64,000 nucleotides of DNA from Streptomyces gelaticus (GCF_014649535.1 NZ_BMTF01000011.1:1-64000), one strand, 5' to 3'. Shown: positions 44,588 to 53,284, counted from the first letter of the stretch. Notes: generated by a model from the letters alone, not told the origin. A program made the numbers and translations.

Positions 44588-47161
44588 TCAGAGCCTCGGG
44601 TCGACCGGCTCCGACTCCAGGGCCAGCACCGCGAACACCGCCTCGTGGACCCGCCACAGCGGCTCCCCGTCGGCCAGCCGGTCCAGCGCCTCCAGCCCCA
44701 GCGCGTACTCCCGCAGCGCCAGCGAGCGCTTGTGGCCGAGGAACCTGTCGCGCAGCCGCTCCAGATTCTCCGGGCGGGTGTACTCGGGGCCGTAGATGAT
44801 CCGGAGGTACTCCCGGCCGCGCACCTTGATGCCCGGCTGGACCAGCCTGCCCTTGCCGTCCCGTACGAGCGCGGCAAGCGGCTTGACGACCATGCCCTCG
44901 CCGCCCCGGCCGGTCATCTCCAGCCACCAGTCGACACCGGCGCGCACCGATGCCTCGTCCCCCGTGTCGACGACGAGCCGGCGGGTGGTCCGCAGGAGCC
45001 CGGTCGGGTCGTGCTCGACCAGCCGGTCGAGCCAGGCCAGTTGCTCGTCGTGCGGTACGGCGGCCAGTGAGCGGCCCTGGACGGCGAGGACCTGGAACGG
45101 TGCGAGCCGCACCCCGTCCAGCCCCTGGGTGCTCCAGCAGTACCGGCGGTACGCCTCGGTGAACGCGGCGGCGTCCTCGGCGCGGCCCCGCTGGCGGTCG
45201 GCGAGGGCGCCGACGTCCACCCCGCGGGCCGCCGCGGCGGCGAGGGCCGCGTTGGCCTCCGGCAGGGCGGCTCCGGAGGCGGCACCGACCGCGGCGTACT
45301 GCGAGCGCAGCAGCCCGCCCGCCTTGAGGGACCAGGGCATCAGCTCGGCGTCGAGCAGCACCCAGTCGGTACCCCACTCCTCCCAGAGTCCGGCGGCGGT
45401 GACGGCGGCGCGCAGCCTGTCGAGGATCACCTCGGTGAGAGCGGCGTCGTCGAGGAACGGTCGTCCGGTACGGGTGTGCAGCGCCCCGGTCGGGCCGCTT
45501 GCAGAACCGGAGGCGCCCGGGGAGCCGCCCACGCCGAACCGCTCACGGGCGACGGCCGCGTCCCGGCAGACCAGCGCCACCGCACGCGACCCCATGTGCT
45601 TCTCCTCGCACACGACCTCGGCGACGCCGTCCGCCCGGTACTGCGCGAAGGCCTCGGCCGGGTGCTCCAGATAGCCGTCCTCGCGCGAGGTGGCGGTGGG
45701 CGCCATGGTCGGCGGGAGGTAGCCGAGCAGCCGGGGGTCGACGGCGAACCGGCTCATGACTTCGAGCGCGGCGGCGGCGTTCTCCTCACGGACCGCGACG
45801 CGGCCCACGTGCCGGGTCTCGACGATCCGGCGGCCCTGCACATCGGCGAGGTCGAGCGGCCGCCCCTCCCGGCCACCGGGTGCCTCGGTGGCCAGCGGCT
45901 TGGCCGGCTCGTACCAAACCCGCTCGGCGGGTACGTCGACGAGCTCGCGCTCCGGCCAGCGCAGCGCGGTCATCTTCCCGCCGAAGACCGCACCGGTGTC
46001 CAGGCAGATGGTGTTGTTCACCCAGGAGGTGTTGGGCACCGGGGTGTGGCCGTAGACCACGGTGGCCCGACCCCGGTACTCCTCCGCCCACGGGTAGCGC
46101 ACGGGCAGGCCGAACTCGTCGGTCTCGCCGGTGGTGTCCCCGTACAGCGCGTGCGAGCGCACCCGCCCGGAGGTGCGTCCGTGGTACTTCTCGGGCAGAC
46201 CGGCGTGGCAGACGACGAGCTTGCCCCCGTCGAGCACGTAGTGGCTGACGAGGCCGTCGATGAACTCCCGCACCTGCCCGCGGAAGGCCGGGTCCTTCTC
46301 GTCCTCCCGGTCCAGCTGCTCGATGGTCTCGGCGAGGCCGTGGGTGTGCTGGACCTTGCGGCCCTTGAGGTAACGGCCGAGTTTGTTCTCGTGGTTGCCC
46401 GGTACGCACAGGGCGTTGCCCGCCGAAACCATGGCCATGACGCGGCGCAGCACTCCGGGGCTGTCGGGGCCGCGGTCCACGAGGTCGCCGACGAAGACCG
46501 CCGTACGCCCTTCGGGGTGCGCGCCGTCGACATAGCCGAGCTTGCCGAGCAGGGACTCCAGCTCGGAGCTGCAGCCGTGGATGTCACCGATGACGTCGAA
46601 GGGGCCCGTGAGGTGGCGCAGGTCGTTGTAGCGGCGTTCCAGCACCACTTCGGCCAGCTCCGCCTCCTCCTCGGTGCGCAGGATGTGCACCTTGCGGAAG
46701 CCCTCGCGCTCCAGTCCGCGCAGCGAGCGGCGCAGTTCGCGACGGTGCCGCTGGATGACGTGGCGCGGCATGCCGGCGCGGTCGGGGCGGGCAGCGTTGC
46801 GCGCGACGCAGACCTCTTCGGGCAGGTCGAGGACGATGGCGATGGGCAGCACGTCATGGCTCCGGGCCAGCTGGACCAGCTGCTTGCGGCTCTCGGACTG
46901 GACGCTGGTGGCGTCCACGACGGTCAGCCGCCCGGCTGCCAGTCGCTTGCCGACGATGTAGTGCAGGACGTCGAAGGCGTCCCGGCTGGCGCTCTGGTCG
47001 TTCTCGTCGTCGGCGACCAGGCCGCGGCAGAAGTCCGAGGAGACGATCTCCGTGGGCTTGAAGTGCTTGCGGGCGAAGGTGGACTTGCCGGAGCCGGTGG
47101 CCCCGATGAGGACCACGAGGGAGAGGTCGGTCACCGGCAGCGTGCGTGCGGTACTGGTCAT
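44588..47161 (-). CDS. pnkp: Polynucleotide kinase-phosphatase, bacterial RNA repair enzyme Pnkp
   Basis: This 857-aa three-domain enzyme repairs cut RNA, especially tRNAs cleaved by ribotoxins. The 5'-kinase P-loop is GATGSGKSTFAR near residue 20. The 2',3'-phosphatase is a calcineurin-type domain: GDIHGC near 189, GDLVDRGPDS near 218, GNHENK near 255. The adenylyltransferase/ligase carries the nucleotide lysine in EEKHMGSR near 520 and GMVVKP near 760. ATG 47161 overlaps the hen1 stop (ATGA), the usual linkage, so Hen1 can methylate the 3' end before sealing. Confidence 0.93.
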   Translation of the reverse strand: MTSTARTLPVTDLSLVVLIGATGSGKSTFARKHFKPTEIVSSDFCRGLVADDENDQSASRDAFDVLHYIVGKRLAAGRLTVVDATSVQSESRKQLVQLARSHDVLPIAIVLDLPEEVCVARNAARPDRAGMPRHVIQRHRRELRRSLRGLEREGFRKVHILRTEEEAELAEVVLERRYNDLRHLTGPFDVIGDIHGCSSELESLLGKLGYVDGAHPEGRTAVFVGDLVDRGPDSPGVLRRVMAMVSAGNALCVPGNHENKLGRYLKGRKVQHTHGLAETIEQLDREDEKDPAFRGQVREFIDGLVSHYVLDGGKLVVCHAGLPEKYHGRTSGRVRSHALYGDTTGETDEFGLPVRYPWAEEYRGRATVVYGHTPVPNTSWVNNTICLDTGAVFGGKMTALRWPERELVDVPAERVWYEPAKPLATEAPGGREGRPLDLADVQGRRIVETRHVGRVAVREENAAAALEVMSRFAVDPRLLGYLPPTMAPTATSREDGYLEHPAEAFAQYRADGVAEVVCEEKHMGSRAVALVCRDAAVARERFGVGGSPGASGSASGPTGALHTRTGRPFLDDAALTEVILDRLRAAVTAAGLWEEWGTDWVLLDAELMPWSLKAGGLLRSQYAAVGAASGAALPEANAALAAAAARGVDVGALADRQRGRAEDAAAFTEAYRRYCWSTQGLDGVRLAPFQVLAVQGRSLAAVPHDEQLAWLDRLVEHDPTGLLRTTRRLVVDTGDEASVRAGVDWWLEMTGRGGEGMVVKPLAALVRDGKGRLVQPGIKVRGREYLRIIYGPEYTRPENLERLRDRFLGHKRSLALREYALGLEALDRLADGEPLWRVHEAVFAVLALESEPVDPRL

Positions 47162-48681
47162 GCGGCATTCGCCTCCTTCTCGGTCCTGTCGCCGTTCCGC
47201 TCCGCGGTTTCGCCCCCGCGCGGCTTCGCGGCATCGTCGGCCGCGGTCATCGTGAACACGGCCATCTGTGTGGGCGGGCCCACCTCGGGGTCGTCGGGCC
47301 CCACGGGGACGAAGCCGACCCCGTATCCGTGGCGCTGTGCCACTTCCCGGGCCCAGGCGCGGAATTCGGCCCTGGTCCATTCGAACCGGTGGTCGCCGTG
47401 GCGCACATGCCCGGCGGGGAGAGTCTCCCAACGGACGTTGTACTCGACGTTCGGCGTGGTCACGAGCACGGTCCGCGGGCGGGCCGACCCGAACACGGCG
47501 TACTCCAGCGCGGGCAGCCTCGGCAGGTCGAGGTGTTCGACGACCTCGCTGAGCACGGCCGCGTCGTACCCCTTGAGCCGCTTGTCGGTGTAGGTGAGCG
47601 AACCCTGCCGGAGCGTGACCCGGGCGGCCTGCCGCTCCCCCATGCGCTCCGGCTTCAGCCGTCGCGAGGCGATGGTGAGGGCGCGCACGGAGACGTCGAC
47701 GCCGACGATCTCCGTGAAGGCCGCGTCCTTGAGCATGGCCTGCACCAACTGGCCCTGCCCGCAGCCCAGGTCGAGGACCCGGCTCGCGCCCGCTGCCCGC
47801 AGCGCGTCGAGGATCGCGGCGCGCCGCTGCTCGGCGAGCGGGACCGGCTTCTCCTCGGTGTCGGTGGTCTCGTCCACGGCGTTGTCGATGCTCTCGACGT
47901 CGAGGTCGTCCGACTCCGCGAGCCGCACCAGTTCGAGCTGCTGCATCGCCTGCAGGGTCAGACCCCGGCGTCGCGCGAGATAGCGGCTGGTGATCAGCTT
48001 CTGCTCGGGGTGGGCGGCGAGCCAGCCCTCACCCGCCCGCAACAGCTTGTCCACCTCGTCCGGTGCCACCCAGTAGTGCTTGGCGTCGTCGAGCACCGGC
48101 AGCAGAACGTACAGCTGCCGCAACGCGTCCGCCAGCCGCAACTCGCCTTCGAGCACCAGCCGTACGTACCGCGAGTCCCCCCACTCCGGGAACTGCTCGT
48201 CCAGAGGTACGGCCACGGCGTCCACCCGCGTCCAGCCGAGCGGCCCGAAGAGCTTGCGCACCAGTTCCGCACCGCCGCGGGCCGGCAGCGCGGGCACCTC
48301 GATCCGCAGCGGCATCGCCGTCTGTGCGCGCTCGGGCCGTGCGCGGCACACGCCGTTCAGCGCGGACTTGAAGACCGCGCTCATGGCGACGGACAGCAGT
48401 GAGGACGCCGCGTACGGGCGGTCGTTGACATACTGCGCGAGCGCCGCGTCGGGAGCCCCGCCCCGGCCCTTGCCCTTGCCCCGGCGCACCAGGGCCACGG
48501 GATCCACCTCCAGCAGGAGCGCCGCGGTGCAGCGCTCGGCGGATGCCTCGGGATAGAAGACATGCGCGGTGCCGTAGGACAACTTGGTTGAGAACGGGTT
48601 GTCAGGGTGCTTGTGGAGGAGAAACCCCAGGTCAGTAGCCGGGTTCTGCTCGTCGCCAGTAGTCGAGATCGTCAGGAACAC
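47158..48681 (-). CDS. hen1: 3'-terminal RNA ribose 2'-O-methyltransferase Hen1, chimeric N-terminus
   Basis: This 507-aa protein has a Pnkp-activating N-terminal half (FLTISTTG, then DLGFLLHKHP) and a C-terminal methyltransferase (LDLGCGQGQLVQ near 295, SEVVEHLDL near 385 with metal-binding residues, VTTPNVEYN near 415). It marks the 3' ribose at RNA breaks before Pnkp seals them. The first 36 codons (48,576-48,681) belong to an integrated element, not the original gene. The native 5' end survives at 58,319-58,438, where the same segment reads PERPATDLGFLLHKHPEKAQ. The swap preserves the frame exactly at a shared ACGGCAC core. GTG 48681 is used in both copies. Confidence 0.92.
   Translation of the reverse strand: MFLTISTTGDEQNPATDLGFLLHKHPDNPFSTKLSYGTAHVFYPEASAERCTAALLLEVDPVALVRRGKGKGRGGAPDAALAQYVNDRPYAASSLLSVAMSAVFKSALNGVCRARPERAQTAMPLRIEVPALPARGGAELVRKLFGPLGWTRVDAVAVPLDEQFPEWGDSRYVRLVLEGELRLADALRQLYVLLPVLDDAKHYWVAPDEVDKLLRAGEGWLAAHPEQKLITSRYLARRRGLTLQAMQQLELVRLAESDDLDVESIDNAVDETTDTEEKPVPLAEQRRAAILDALRAAGASRVLDLGCGQGQLVQAMLKDAAFTEIVGVDVSVRALTIASRRLKPERMGERQAARVTLRQGSLTYTDKRLKGYDAAVLSEVVEHLDLPRLPALEYAVFGSARPRTVLVTTPNVEYNVRWETLPAGHVRHGDHRFEWTRAEFRAWAREVAQRHGYGVGFVPVGPDDPEVGPPTQMAVFTMTAADDAAKPRGGETAERNGDRTEKEANAA
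48569..48575. other. attL core of the hen1-inserted element
   Basis: GTGCCGT is shared with the right end (58,326-58,332). To its left the sequence is native hen1 coding DNA; to its right hen1 continues in element DNA. The short identity suits a large serine integrase. Confidence 0.75.
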
Positions 48682-48723
48682 ATGACCGAGTATGGGGTTC
48701 CACGGGCCAGGTCCGATACTGGA

Positions 48724-48954
48724 TTACGTGGGCTCAGAGACGAAGTAGCCACGGCCACTGACCACGTAGACAACTCCCTCAGCGCGGAGCCTGGCCAGCG
48801 CGCGGGATGCCGTCGACTGGGACACGTCGAACTCTGCTGCGAGCGCCACGGTGCCAGGCACACGCTCACCAGGTGCGTACGTACCCGCGCTGATACGTCG
48901 CCGGATCTCCTCTGCCACCTGTGGCCAGTGAGGCTCTGCCCTGTTGATCTCCAC
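48724..48954 (-). CDS. Short GntR-family winged-helix regulator
   Basis: A 76-aa protein consisting only of the GntR DNA-binding domain (QVAEEIRRRISAGTYAPGER, then LAAEFDVSQSTASRALARL). It starts at GTG 48954 and lacks an effector domain. Such short forms are typical regulators on Streptomyces integrative plasmids. It may control the divergent genes to its right through the repeats at 48,993-49,016. It lies 43 bp upstream of hen1 on the same strand, so its transcript could also feed hen1. Confidence 0.85.
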   Translation of the reverse strand: MEINRAEPHWPQVAEEIRRRISAGTYAPGERVPGTVALAAEFDVSQSTASRALARLRAEGVVYVVSGRGYFVSEPT

Positions 48955-48992
48955 CTATTCAGAGTGCGAGAGATTCACCCAGTGCGCTATCG

Positions 48993-49016
48993 AGGTAGTC
49001 AGGTACCTAGGTAGTC
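48993..49016. promoter_or_regulatory. Candidate operator of the GntR-like regulator
   Basis: AGGTAGTC repeats at 48,993-49,000 and 49,009-49,016 flank a palindromic AGGTACCT (49,001-49,008). The 24-bp block is 39 bp upstream of the regulator start and between it and the divergent gene at 49,101. The layout suits autoregulation, but the partner is inferred. Confidence 0.45.
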
Positions 49017-49100
49017 TAGTGAGCTCAAAACAAAGCGGCCCTACCCCACTGGACTGGCCAGAACAGCGAGGTAGGGCCTACCGACTGGATTGGAGTCGGC

Positions 49101-49406
49101 ATGGCAGAGCGTAGCGTCGTACGGCTGTTGCCCTGGAGTGGACCAGAGGGCAAGCCAGCGCACCTGATCACCAATGGGACGGCATCAATGCTGTCTCTGC
49201 TGGCAGACAAGATTGAGAACCAGCAGATCGAAACGGCAACCGTCATCGTTGAGTTGGCGCGGCCCATGGTCGGAGAGGAAGCCAAGCTGACGGCAGATGT
49301 ACTGCGCTGGATCGCCGGACGCCTCATCGAGAGCCTGACAGACCTACTGAACATCGCTGAGAGCCGTGCGCAGAGGATTCCCGACTACGAGGAAGGTGGG
49401 GAGTAG
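49101..49406 (+). CDS. Hypothetical protein of the integrative element
   Basis: A 101-aa soluble protein, mostly helical by composition (ASMLSLLADKIENQQIETATVIVELA, then LRWIAGRLIESLTDLLNIAESRAQ). I do not recognise it. TTGGAG precedes the ATG. It is the first plus-strand gene after the GntR-like operator, so may be under its control. A hairpin overlaps its stop codon. Confidence 0.65.
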   Translation: MAERSVVRLLPWSGPEGKPAHLITNGTASMLSLLADKIENQQIETATVIVELARPMVGEEAKLTADVLRWIAGRLIESLTDLLNIAESRAQRIPDYEEGGE

Positions 49407-49455
49407 CCACCCCACCCTGAGAGCCCCTGGACGCTGTACCGGTCTGGGGGTTCTC
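49395..49455 (+). terminator. Two adjacent hairpins after the 101-aa gene
   Basis: GGTGGGG (49,395-49,401) pairs with CCCCACC (49,410-49,416). A second, weaker stem, GAGAGCCCC (49,419-49,427) with GGGGGTTCTC (49,446-49,455), follows, ending in TCTCTC. Together they probably terminate the gene whose stop lies in the first stem. Confidence 0.55.
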
Positions 49456-49522
49456 TCATGTCCAAGCGCTGAGGTTCCTCAAATGCCGGTCCAACGGGCT
49501 TGCTGCTGGGCATCCTTGGCCC

Positions 49523-50110
49523 ATGTCGCTTCCAGTCATCGCGATCGTCATTGCGTCCGCCAGTGCGGTGTTCACCGGGTCCAACATGGTCATCTCTGCG
49601 TTGACCTACCGTCGCGTAAGGCCACGAGTCGAAGTCGACTCCAGATGGGGACTGCTAGGAGACCTTGAACGTCCCAGGAAGGGTAAGAACACTTTCGGTT
49701 TCCGTCTGCACGTCAAGAATGTTAGCCCCACAGCCGCCAAGGTGGAGAGCGTTCACGTCGTGGGCTGGATGCCGCTGCGTTATCCACTCAAGAAGATGTT
49801 TCGCAAACCTTGGCCAAAGAGGCGCGTTCCGGTCCGCCAAGAGATCAAAGTTCCGCGTGTTGGAGCCGCACGCTCCCTCAAGGCACCGAACATGGAACTT
49901 CCAGCCTTTGGCGGATTGAGTTGGGAGATCCCGTATGACTTCGAAACCATCTCGCCTGCCCCTGGCTGGGGCTCCGTGACGGTTGTAGTGCGGCTGACTA
50001 GCGGTGAAGAGGTGCACGGAAAGCGGATCTCTCGCAGCGCACTGGACGATCAGATCAAGAGGATCAACGGCTACTACCCGGAACTCGGGCTGTCATCTCC
50101 ATCTGTGTGA
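49523..50110 (+). CDS. Membrane-anchored hypothetical protein
   Basis: A 195-aa protein with one N-terminal membrane segment (VIAIVIASASAVFTGSNMVI), then a soluble beta-rich domain with basic loops (FRLHVKNVSP, KMFRKPWPKRR) and an ending that may face the cytoplasm. I do not recognise the family. There is no clear Shine-Dalgarno before ATG 49523, but codon use looks real. It lies in the GC-rich left part of the element. Confidence 0.6.
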   Translation: MSLPVIAIVIASASAVFTGSNMVISALTYRRVRPRVEVDSRWGLLGDLERPRKGKNTFGFRLHVKNVSPTAAKVESVHVVGWMPLRYPLKKMFRKPWPKRRVPVRQEIKVPRVGAARSLKAPNMELPAFGGLSWEIPYDFETISPAPGWGSVTVVVRLTSGEEVHGKRISRSALDDQIKRINGYYPELGLSSPSV

Positions 50111-50161
50111 CAGGGCACCCTTTGTCCGCTAAGCGGAATCACTCCGTCTCGTTTGTCAGTG

Positions 50162-50208
50162 CCTCATGGGACAGTCGTAGCTCAAGTAACCGACGTCCCA
50201 TGAGGAGG
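50162..50208 (+). promoter_or_regulatory. Hairpin overlapping a ribosome binding site
   Basis: CCTCATGGGAC (50,162-50,172) pairs exactly with GTCCCATGAGG (50,195-50,205) around a 22-nt loop. The right arm contains the first half of the Shine-Dalgarno GAGGAGG (50,202-50,208) of the next small gene, so folding would hide it. It may be a translational switch or a DNA operator. Confidence 0.5.
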
Positions 50209-50212
50209 AAGC

Positions 50213-50422
50213 ATCAACCAGCCAGCACGTAAGAGAGCCGACAAGCTGAAAGCAGGGGATCACCTGAAACTCTGGAATGGCAAGAATGCTGAAGTGCTCT
50301 CGATTGAACCAGCGATTAACCAGACAGGAAGAAGGGCGTTGATCCTCACCCTGTACAAGTCACCCAAAATGGCTGTCAAGACAGGGAGGTTCATGGACAT
50401 GTACTATCCAGCCCCGAAGTAA
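50213..50422 (+). CDS. Small gene with probable non-canonical AUC start
   Basis: A 69-codon frame begins directly after an in-frame TGA and a strong GAGGAGGAAGC ribosome site; the first codon at proper spacing is ATC (50,213). No ATG, GTG or TTG occurs near the start in this frame. The product would begin INQPARKRADKLKAGDHLKLW and is basic and beta-rich, with a KOW-like feel (LKAGDHLKLWNGKNAEVLSIE). An alternative start is CTG near 50,246. Function unknown. Confidence 0.5.
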   Translation: MNQPARKRADKLKAGDHLKLWNGKNAEVLSIEPAINQTGRRALILTLYKSPKMAVKTGRFMDMYYPAPK

Positions 50423-51003
50423 CCCCATGCCGACCACACTTCCAAGGATGCCCCTAGAACCAGCCCATACGCCCCTGAGAGCGCCTAGCGGCTGCTTCTG
50501 GTACCCAGCGCCAGACGGACCCTCACAGGCCCTCAGAGGCCCCGTAGAGCCTTGGGGTAGAATCCAGACCCCTGGACAGTATGGAGATAGGGAATAGATA
50601 GAGAAATAGGGAATATCTAGAGAAAAGATATATTCCCCCTTCGGGGAATTAATATCTAATCAGAATCCCTTCCCTATATATCTCTCTTTTTAAAGAACAA
50701 GTGTAACCCTGTTTCTATCACGCCTCCAGGCAACTGGTCAACAGTAGCAACTCGAAGCCCATTTTCGCATTATTTGAGAAAACGGAAAATGCTGAGCCGG
50801 CTGAAATAGCCCTGAGAGTAGTAACTCTATCCATTGAATACACCCATGGAAACCAGGAGTCTCAGCCAATTCTCTAATTAAATTCCATAATCCGTATCTG
50901 CCGTTTCGATTCATCGAAAAATGGATACCCAGTTTTGATGGGTAATGGAATTAAGAGGGGTAATGCGGAATCTCGCACTACCCCTCTTACGCATTTCTAC
51001 TGT
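50423..51003. other. Non-coding AT-rich region, possible replication or control region
   Basis: I see no gene in this 580-bp stretch, where composition switches to AT-rich. It holds ATAGGGAATA twice (50,587-50,596 and 50,606-50,615), an inverted TTCCCTAT (50,670-50,677), and a hairpin AGATAT...TTCCCC-CTTC-GGGGAA...ATATCT (50,626-50,656). These clustered repeats next to a Rep-like gene suggest an origin or an intergenic control element. Confidence 0.4.
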
Positions 51004-51549
51004 TTAGCCCTGAGTCTCCCTCTCACTAATCATTCCCTGACAGACCCGAATAACTCTTTCTTTGTCGGTATCGGGAAGTGCAACCTGAATCAGAGCTTCA
51101 ATAATGTGAGATTGAATAGCCACAACATCTATCCAGGTTGGGCATACCTCTTCCAGCAACAATTGAGAGCCCAGAGAATCACCGTGCAACAGAGCGATCA
51201 GGATTCCGTCTGTCGCTGCGCCTTGCTCCTCTGTCAGATCCCAGCCGTCTTTGAACGGCCATGGGAGGTTAGGAACGTTGAGGGATGGAGTCTCCAGCCC
51301 CTCAGTCATCTCTCTAAAGGTCTTACGGGGGTCTGAGAGATTCTTGATGCGCTCAATAAGGCTCTGTGTAACTCCCTGAGAGCCTTCCTGCTGCTCCGTG
51401 GTCTCCTTGCCCGCAGGAGCGGCTACGAGGCTCTTAGAGGCGCTTCTACAGTCCTCACAGACCTTGCGTAATCCATCTCTGGTTCTGCCGTCCTTACGGA
51501 AGCCATCCAGAGTCTTGGACTCCTGACACTGCTTACAGATCTTAGCCAT
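51004..51549 (-). CDS. Zinc-finger protein of the element
   Basis: A 181-aa protein with two CxxC pairs in its first 40 residues (CKQCQES and CEDCRSA, with RKDGRTRDGLRKVC between), like the zinc fingers ahead of phage HNH-type or DNA-binding proteins. No HNH motif follows. The middle is acidic and polar, the end helical (LLLEEVCPTWIDVVAIQSHII). ATG 51549 overlaps the 3' end of the Rep-like gene by 8 bp, so the two are coupled. Role unknown, probably DNA-related. Confidence 0.6.
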   Translation of the reverse strand: MAKICKQCQESKTLDGFRKDGRTRDGLRKVCEDCRSASKSLVAAPAGKETTEQQEGSQGVTQSLIERIKNLSDPRKTFREMTEGLETPSLNVPNLPWPFKDGWDLTEEQGAATDGILIALLHGDSLGSQLLLEEVCPTWIDVVAIQSHIIEALIQVALPDTDKERVIRVCQGMISERETQG

Positions 51550-52693
51550 TACTGCTCTCCTCCTGTTCGGCAAGGAATGCCTTGTTATCCGCCATAGCGG
51601 CTAGTTGCTTGCCTTGCTTCATTCTGTTCTGAATACGCGCCTTACGCTGACCAGTGGCGTACATGGTGTTCCCTCGAAGGGTACGGATGAAGTCTGGTGA
51701 TAGTGCCAAGACCTCTTCATCAGAAAGCGCGTCTAGATCAAAGGTACGTGTACCACGCTGCGCGGGAATACTGTGCATAACTGCGGAGATAGCAGAGGAA
51801 TCAGAGAAACTAGATGGGGTAATCCCGTCGCTGCGCTCCGGGCCAGAGGGACACCCCTCTGTTTCTCTTGGAATCTCTTGGTCTTGGTAACTCGCAGCTT
51901 CGCTGCTCGGTTCATTATTAGAGTCAGTATTCTCTTTAGTGTTGTATTCAGTATTGATAGGTACCGATACGGGTTCCTCTTGTACCGATAGAAATTCCTG
52001 CTGTACCGATACAGGTTCCATCTGTACCGATGCAGGTTCCGGAGCATCATTGAAGCTGTATCGATTGGAGACCCTTGGACGGCTCTCGTAGCTGATATAT
52101 CCAGCCTTGGTGACTTCATCAAGGCCGAGAGTGAAGGTGGAGTGACTTACTCCAGCAGCCTTGGCTAATGCTCTGGTCCCCCAGAAGCTTCCCGTATTGG
52201 TAGTGCATCGAATCACTACGTACGTAGCTAACTCATTGTGACTGAAACGGCCGTCTTTCAGAATCGTCTCAGGGACCATGGTGAAGTTTCCGTTCTCTAC
52301 TACGTACTTCACTCGGTACGGCTGCTTGTTCTCTGGCATCTTCCAGGATCGGCCAGCATTCATCTTCCATGAGTTCTTGGTTTGCTCCTTGATGCGCTCT
52401 AAGTGGCTCTCTGCGGCATCGCTCGTAGGGAAGAGGTAGATACGCACTCCATCTCTGGTCTTCTCCTGGTGGAGCCATCCAGCCTCTTCTAAGCCCTTCA
52501 CGAGTCTCTGTGCTGGCTTTCTGGTTAGCTTCAACAGTGCTTCCAGCTCTGGCCACTCGTATTCCTTGTAATCGAGCGGACCTAAGTCCATGGCAAGGAT
52601 GATCCAGCGTACGAATACGGTTGGCTTCAGCTCTCCCAGGATCAAAGCGTTTGGGGCTAGCGTCTGTGGAACTAAGTTTCTGGTATCAGACAT
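51542..52693 (-). CDS. Rep-like protein with tandem winged-helix domains
   Basis: A 383-aa protein with two winged-helix-like domains: residues about 30-95 (WPELEALLKLTRKPAQRLVKGLEEAGWL) and about 140-215 (NELATYVVIRCTTNTGSFWG, then ALAKAAGVSHSTFTLGLDEV). Residues about 225-255 carry four 7-aa repeats of the type EPVSVQx encoded by 21-bp direct repeats. A polar linker and a basic C-terminus (GQRKARIQNRMKQG) follow. Two-domain winged-helix architecture with internal repeats is typical of iteron plasmid initiators. No named Rep family is certain. AAAGGATATC precedes the ATG. Confidence 0.6.
   Translation of the reverse strand: MSDTRNLVPQTLAPNALILGELKPTVFVRWIILAMDLGPLDYKEYEWPELEALLKLTRKPAQRLVKGLEEAGWLHQEKTRDGVRIYLFPTSDAAESHLERIKEQTKNSWKMNAGRSWKMPENKQPYRVKYVVENGNFTMVPETILKDGRFSHNELATYVVIRCTTNTGSFWGTRALAKAAGVSHSTFTLGLDEVTKAGYISYESRPRVSNRYSFNDAPEPASVQMEPVSVQQEFLSVQEEPVSVPINTEYNTKENTDSNNEPSSEAASYQDQEIPRETEGCPSGPERSDGITPSSFSDSSAISAVMHSIPAQRGTRTFDLDALSDEEVLALSPDFIRTLRGNTMYATGQRKARIQNRMKQGKQLAAMADNKAFLAEQEESSNG
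51961..52041. repeat. Four 21-bp direct repeats inside the Rep-like gene
   Basis: GTACCGAT starts at 51,961, 51,982, 52,003 and 52,024, spaced exactly 21 bp, with a degenerate TTCC tail in each unit. The period equals two helical turns and, in frame, seven residues. They may be replication iterons bound by the protein that contains them, or simply a coding repeat. Confidence 0.7.
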
Positions 52694-52830
52694 TTTCTGA
52701 TATCCTTTCGTTTAGAAGTTGCGAATACCTCTACAGGTACCCTTTCTTTTATTACGGCATACGGTTCGCCAATCATTTCTAACTCCCTCCCTTAATTATC
52801 CTCGCTGGGATAATGTCTCTCTGGTTTGAG

Positions 52831-52867
52831 ACCCCAACAGGTTCCCTCGTTATCTGTTGGGGTTTTC
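52831..52867 (+). terminator. Intrinsic terminator
   Basis: ACCCCAACAG (52,831-52,840) pairs perfectly with CTGTTGGGGT (52,854-52,863) around a 13-nt loop, followed by TTTC. It lies between the small winged-helix gene and the Rep-like gene on the minus strand. The T-run faces the plus strand, so it may also guard against antisense read-through. Confidence 0.65.
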
Positions 52868-52934
52868 TCATGCCCTCAGCCGGCGTGGTACTAATGGAAA
52901 TAGAAAAAGCCCACTAGAAAAGCGCTGGTTCTTG

Positions 52935-53225
52935 CTAGTCGGAAAGCTCATTCAAAAGCTCTTCCCAGTACACATCATTCTCAGGATTGAACGGGGCTGT
53001 GAAAGTGAACTGAGTTCCGGCATGGCGTCTCTCGGTGATGATGTAACCAGCCTCCCTCAACTCCTCCAAATATTTCTCGATGGAGGATCTAGACTTACCG
53101 ATCCTCTCGGCCAACTCTGCCTGGAACAGAACCAGGGGCTCTAACGGCTTCATGGACTTCTCATAGCGGAGCGCTATATACGTAAGGCGTGCTCCTAGGG
53201 TTAGGTCGTGGCGGTACAGAATCAT
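52935..53225 (-). CDS. Small winged-helix protein A
   Basis: A 96-aa protein with a winged-helix core (LVLFQAELAERIGKSRSSIEKYLEELREAGYI, about residues 30-62). The N-terminal LTLGARLTYIAL is echoed in the neighbouring proteins B-D. It is first after the Rep-like gene in a minus-strand series of related small proteins. Function unknown. Confidence 0.65.
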   Translation of the reverse strand: MILYRHDLTLGARLTYIALRYEKSMKPLEPLVLFQAELAERIGKSRSSIEKYLEELREAGYIITERRHAGTQFTFTAPFNPENDVYWEELLNELSD

Positions 53226-53284
53226 TCTCTTTCTCCTGCTCTGCTATTCTTTATTTATAACGTTTATGGCCACATGCGTTCCTT

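Noticed and set aside
51004..51549. HNH homing endonuclease
   Set aside because: The CxxC zinc pairs resemble the leader of HNH proteins, but no H-N-H catalytic motif follows.
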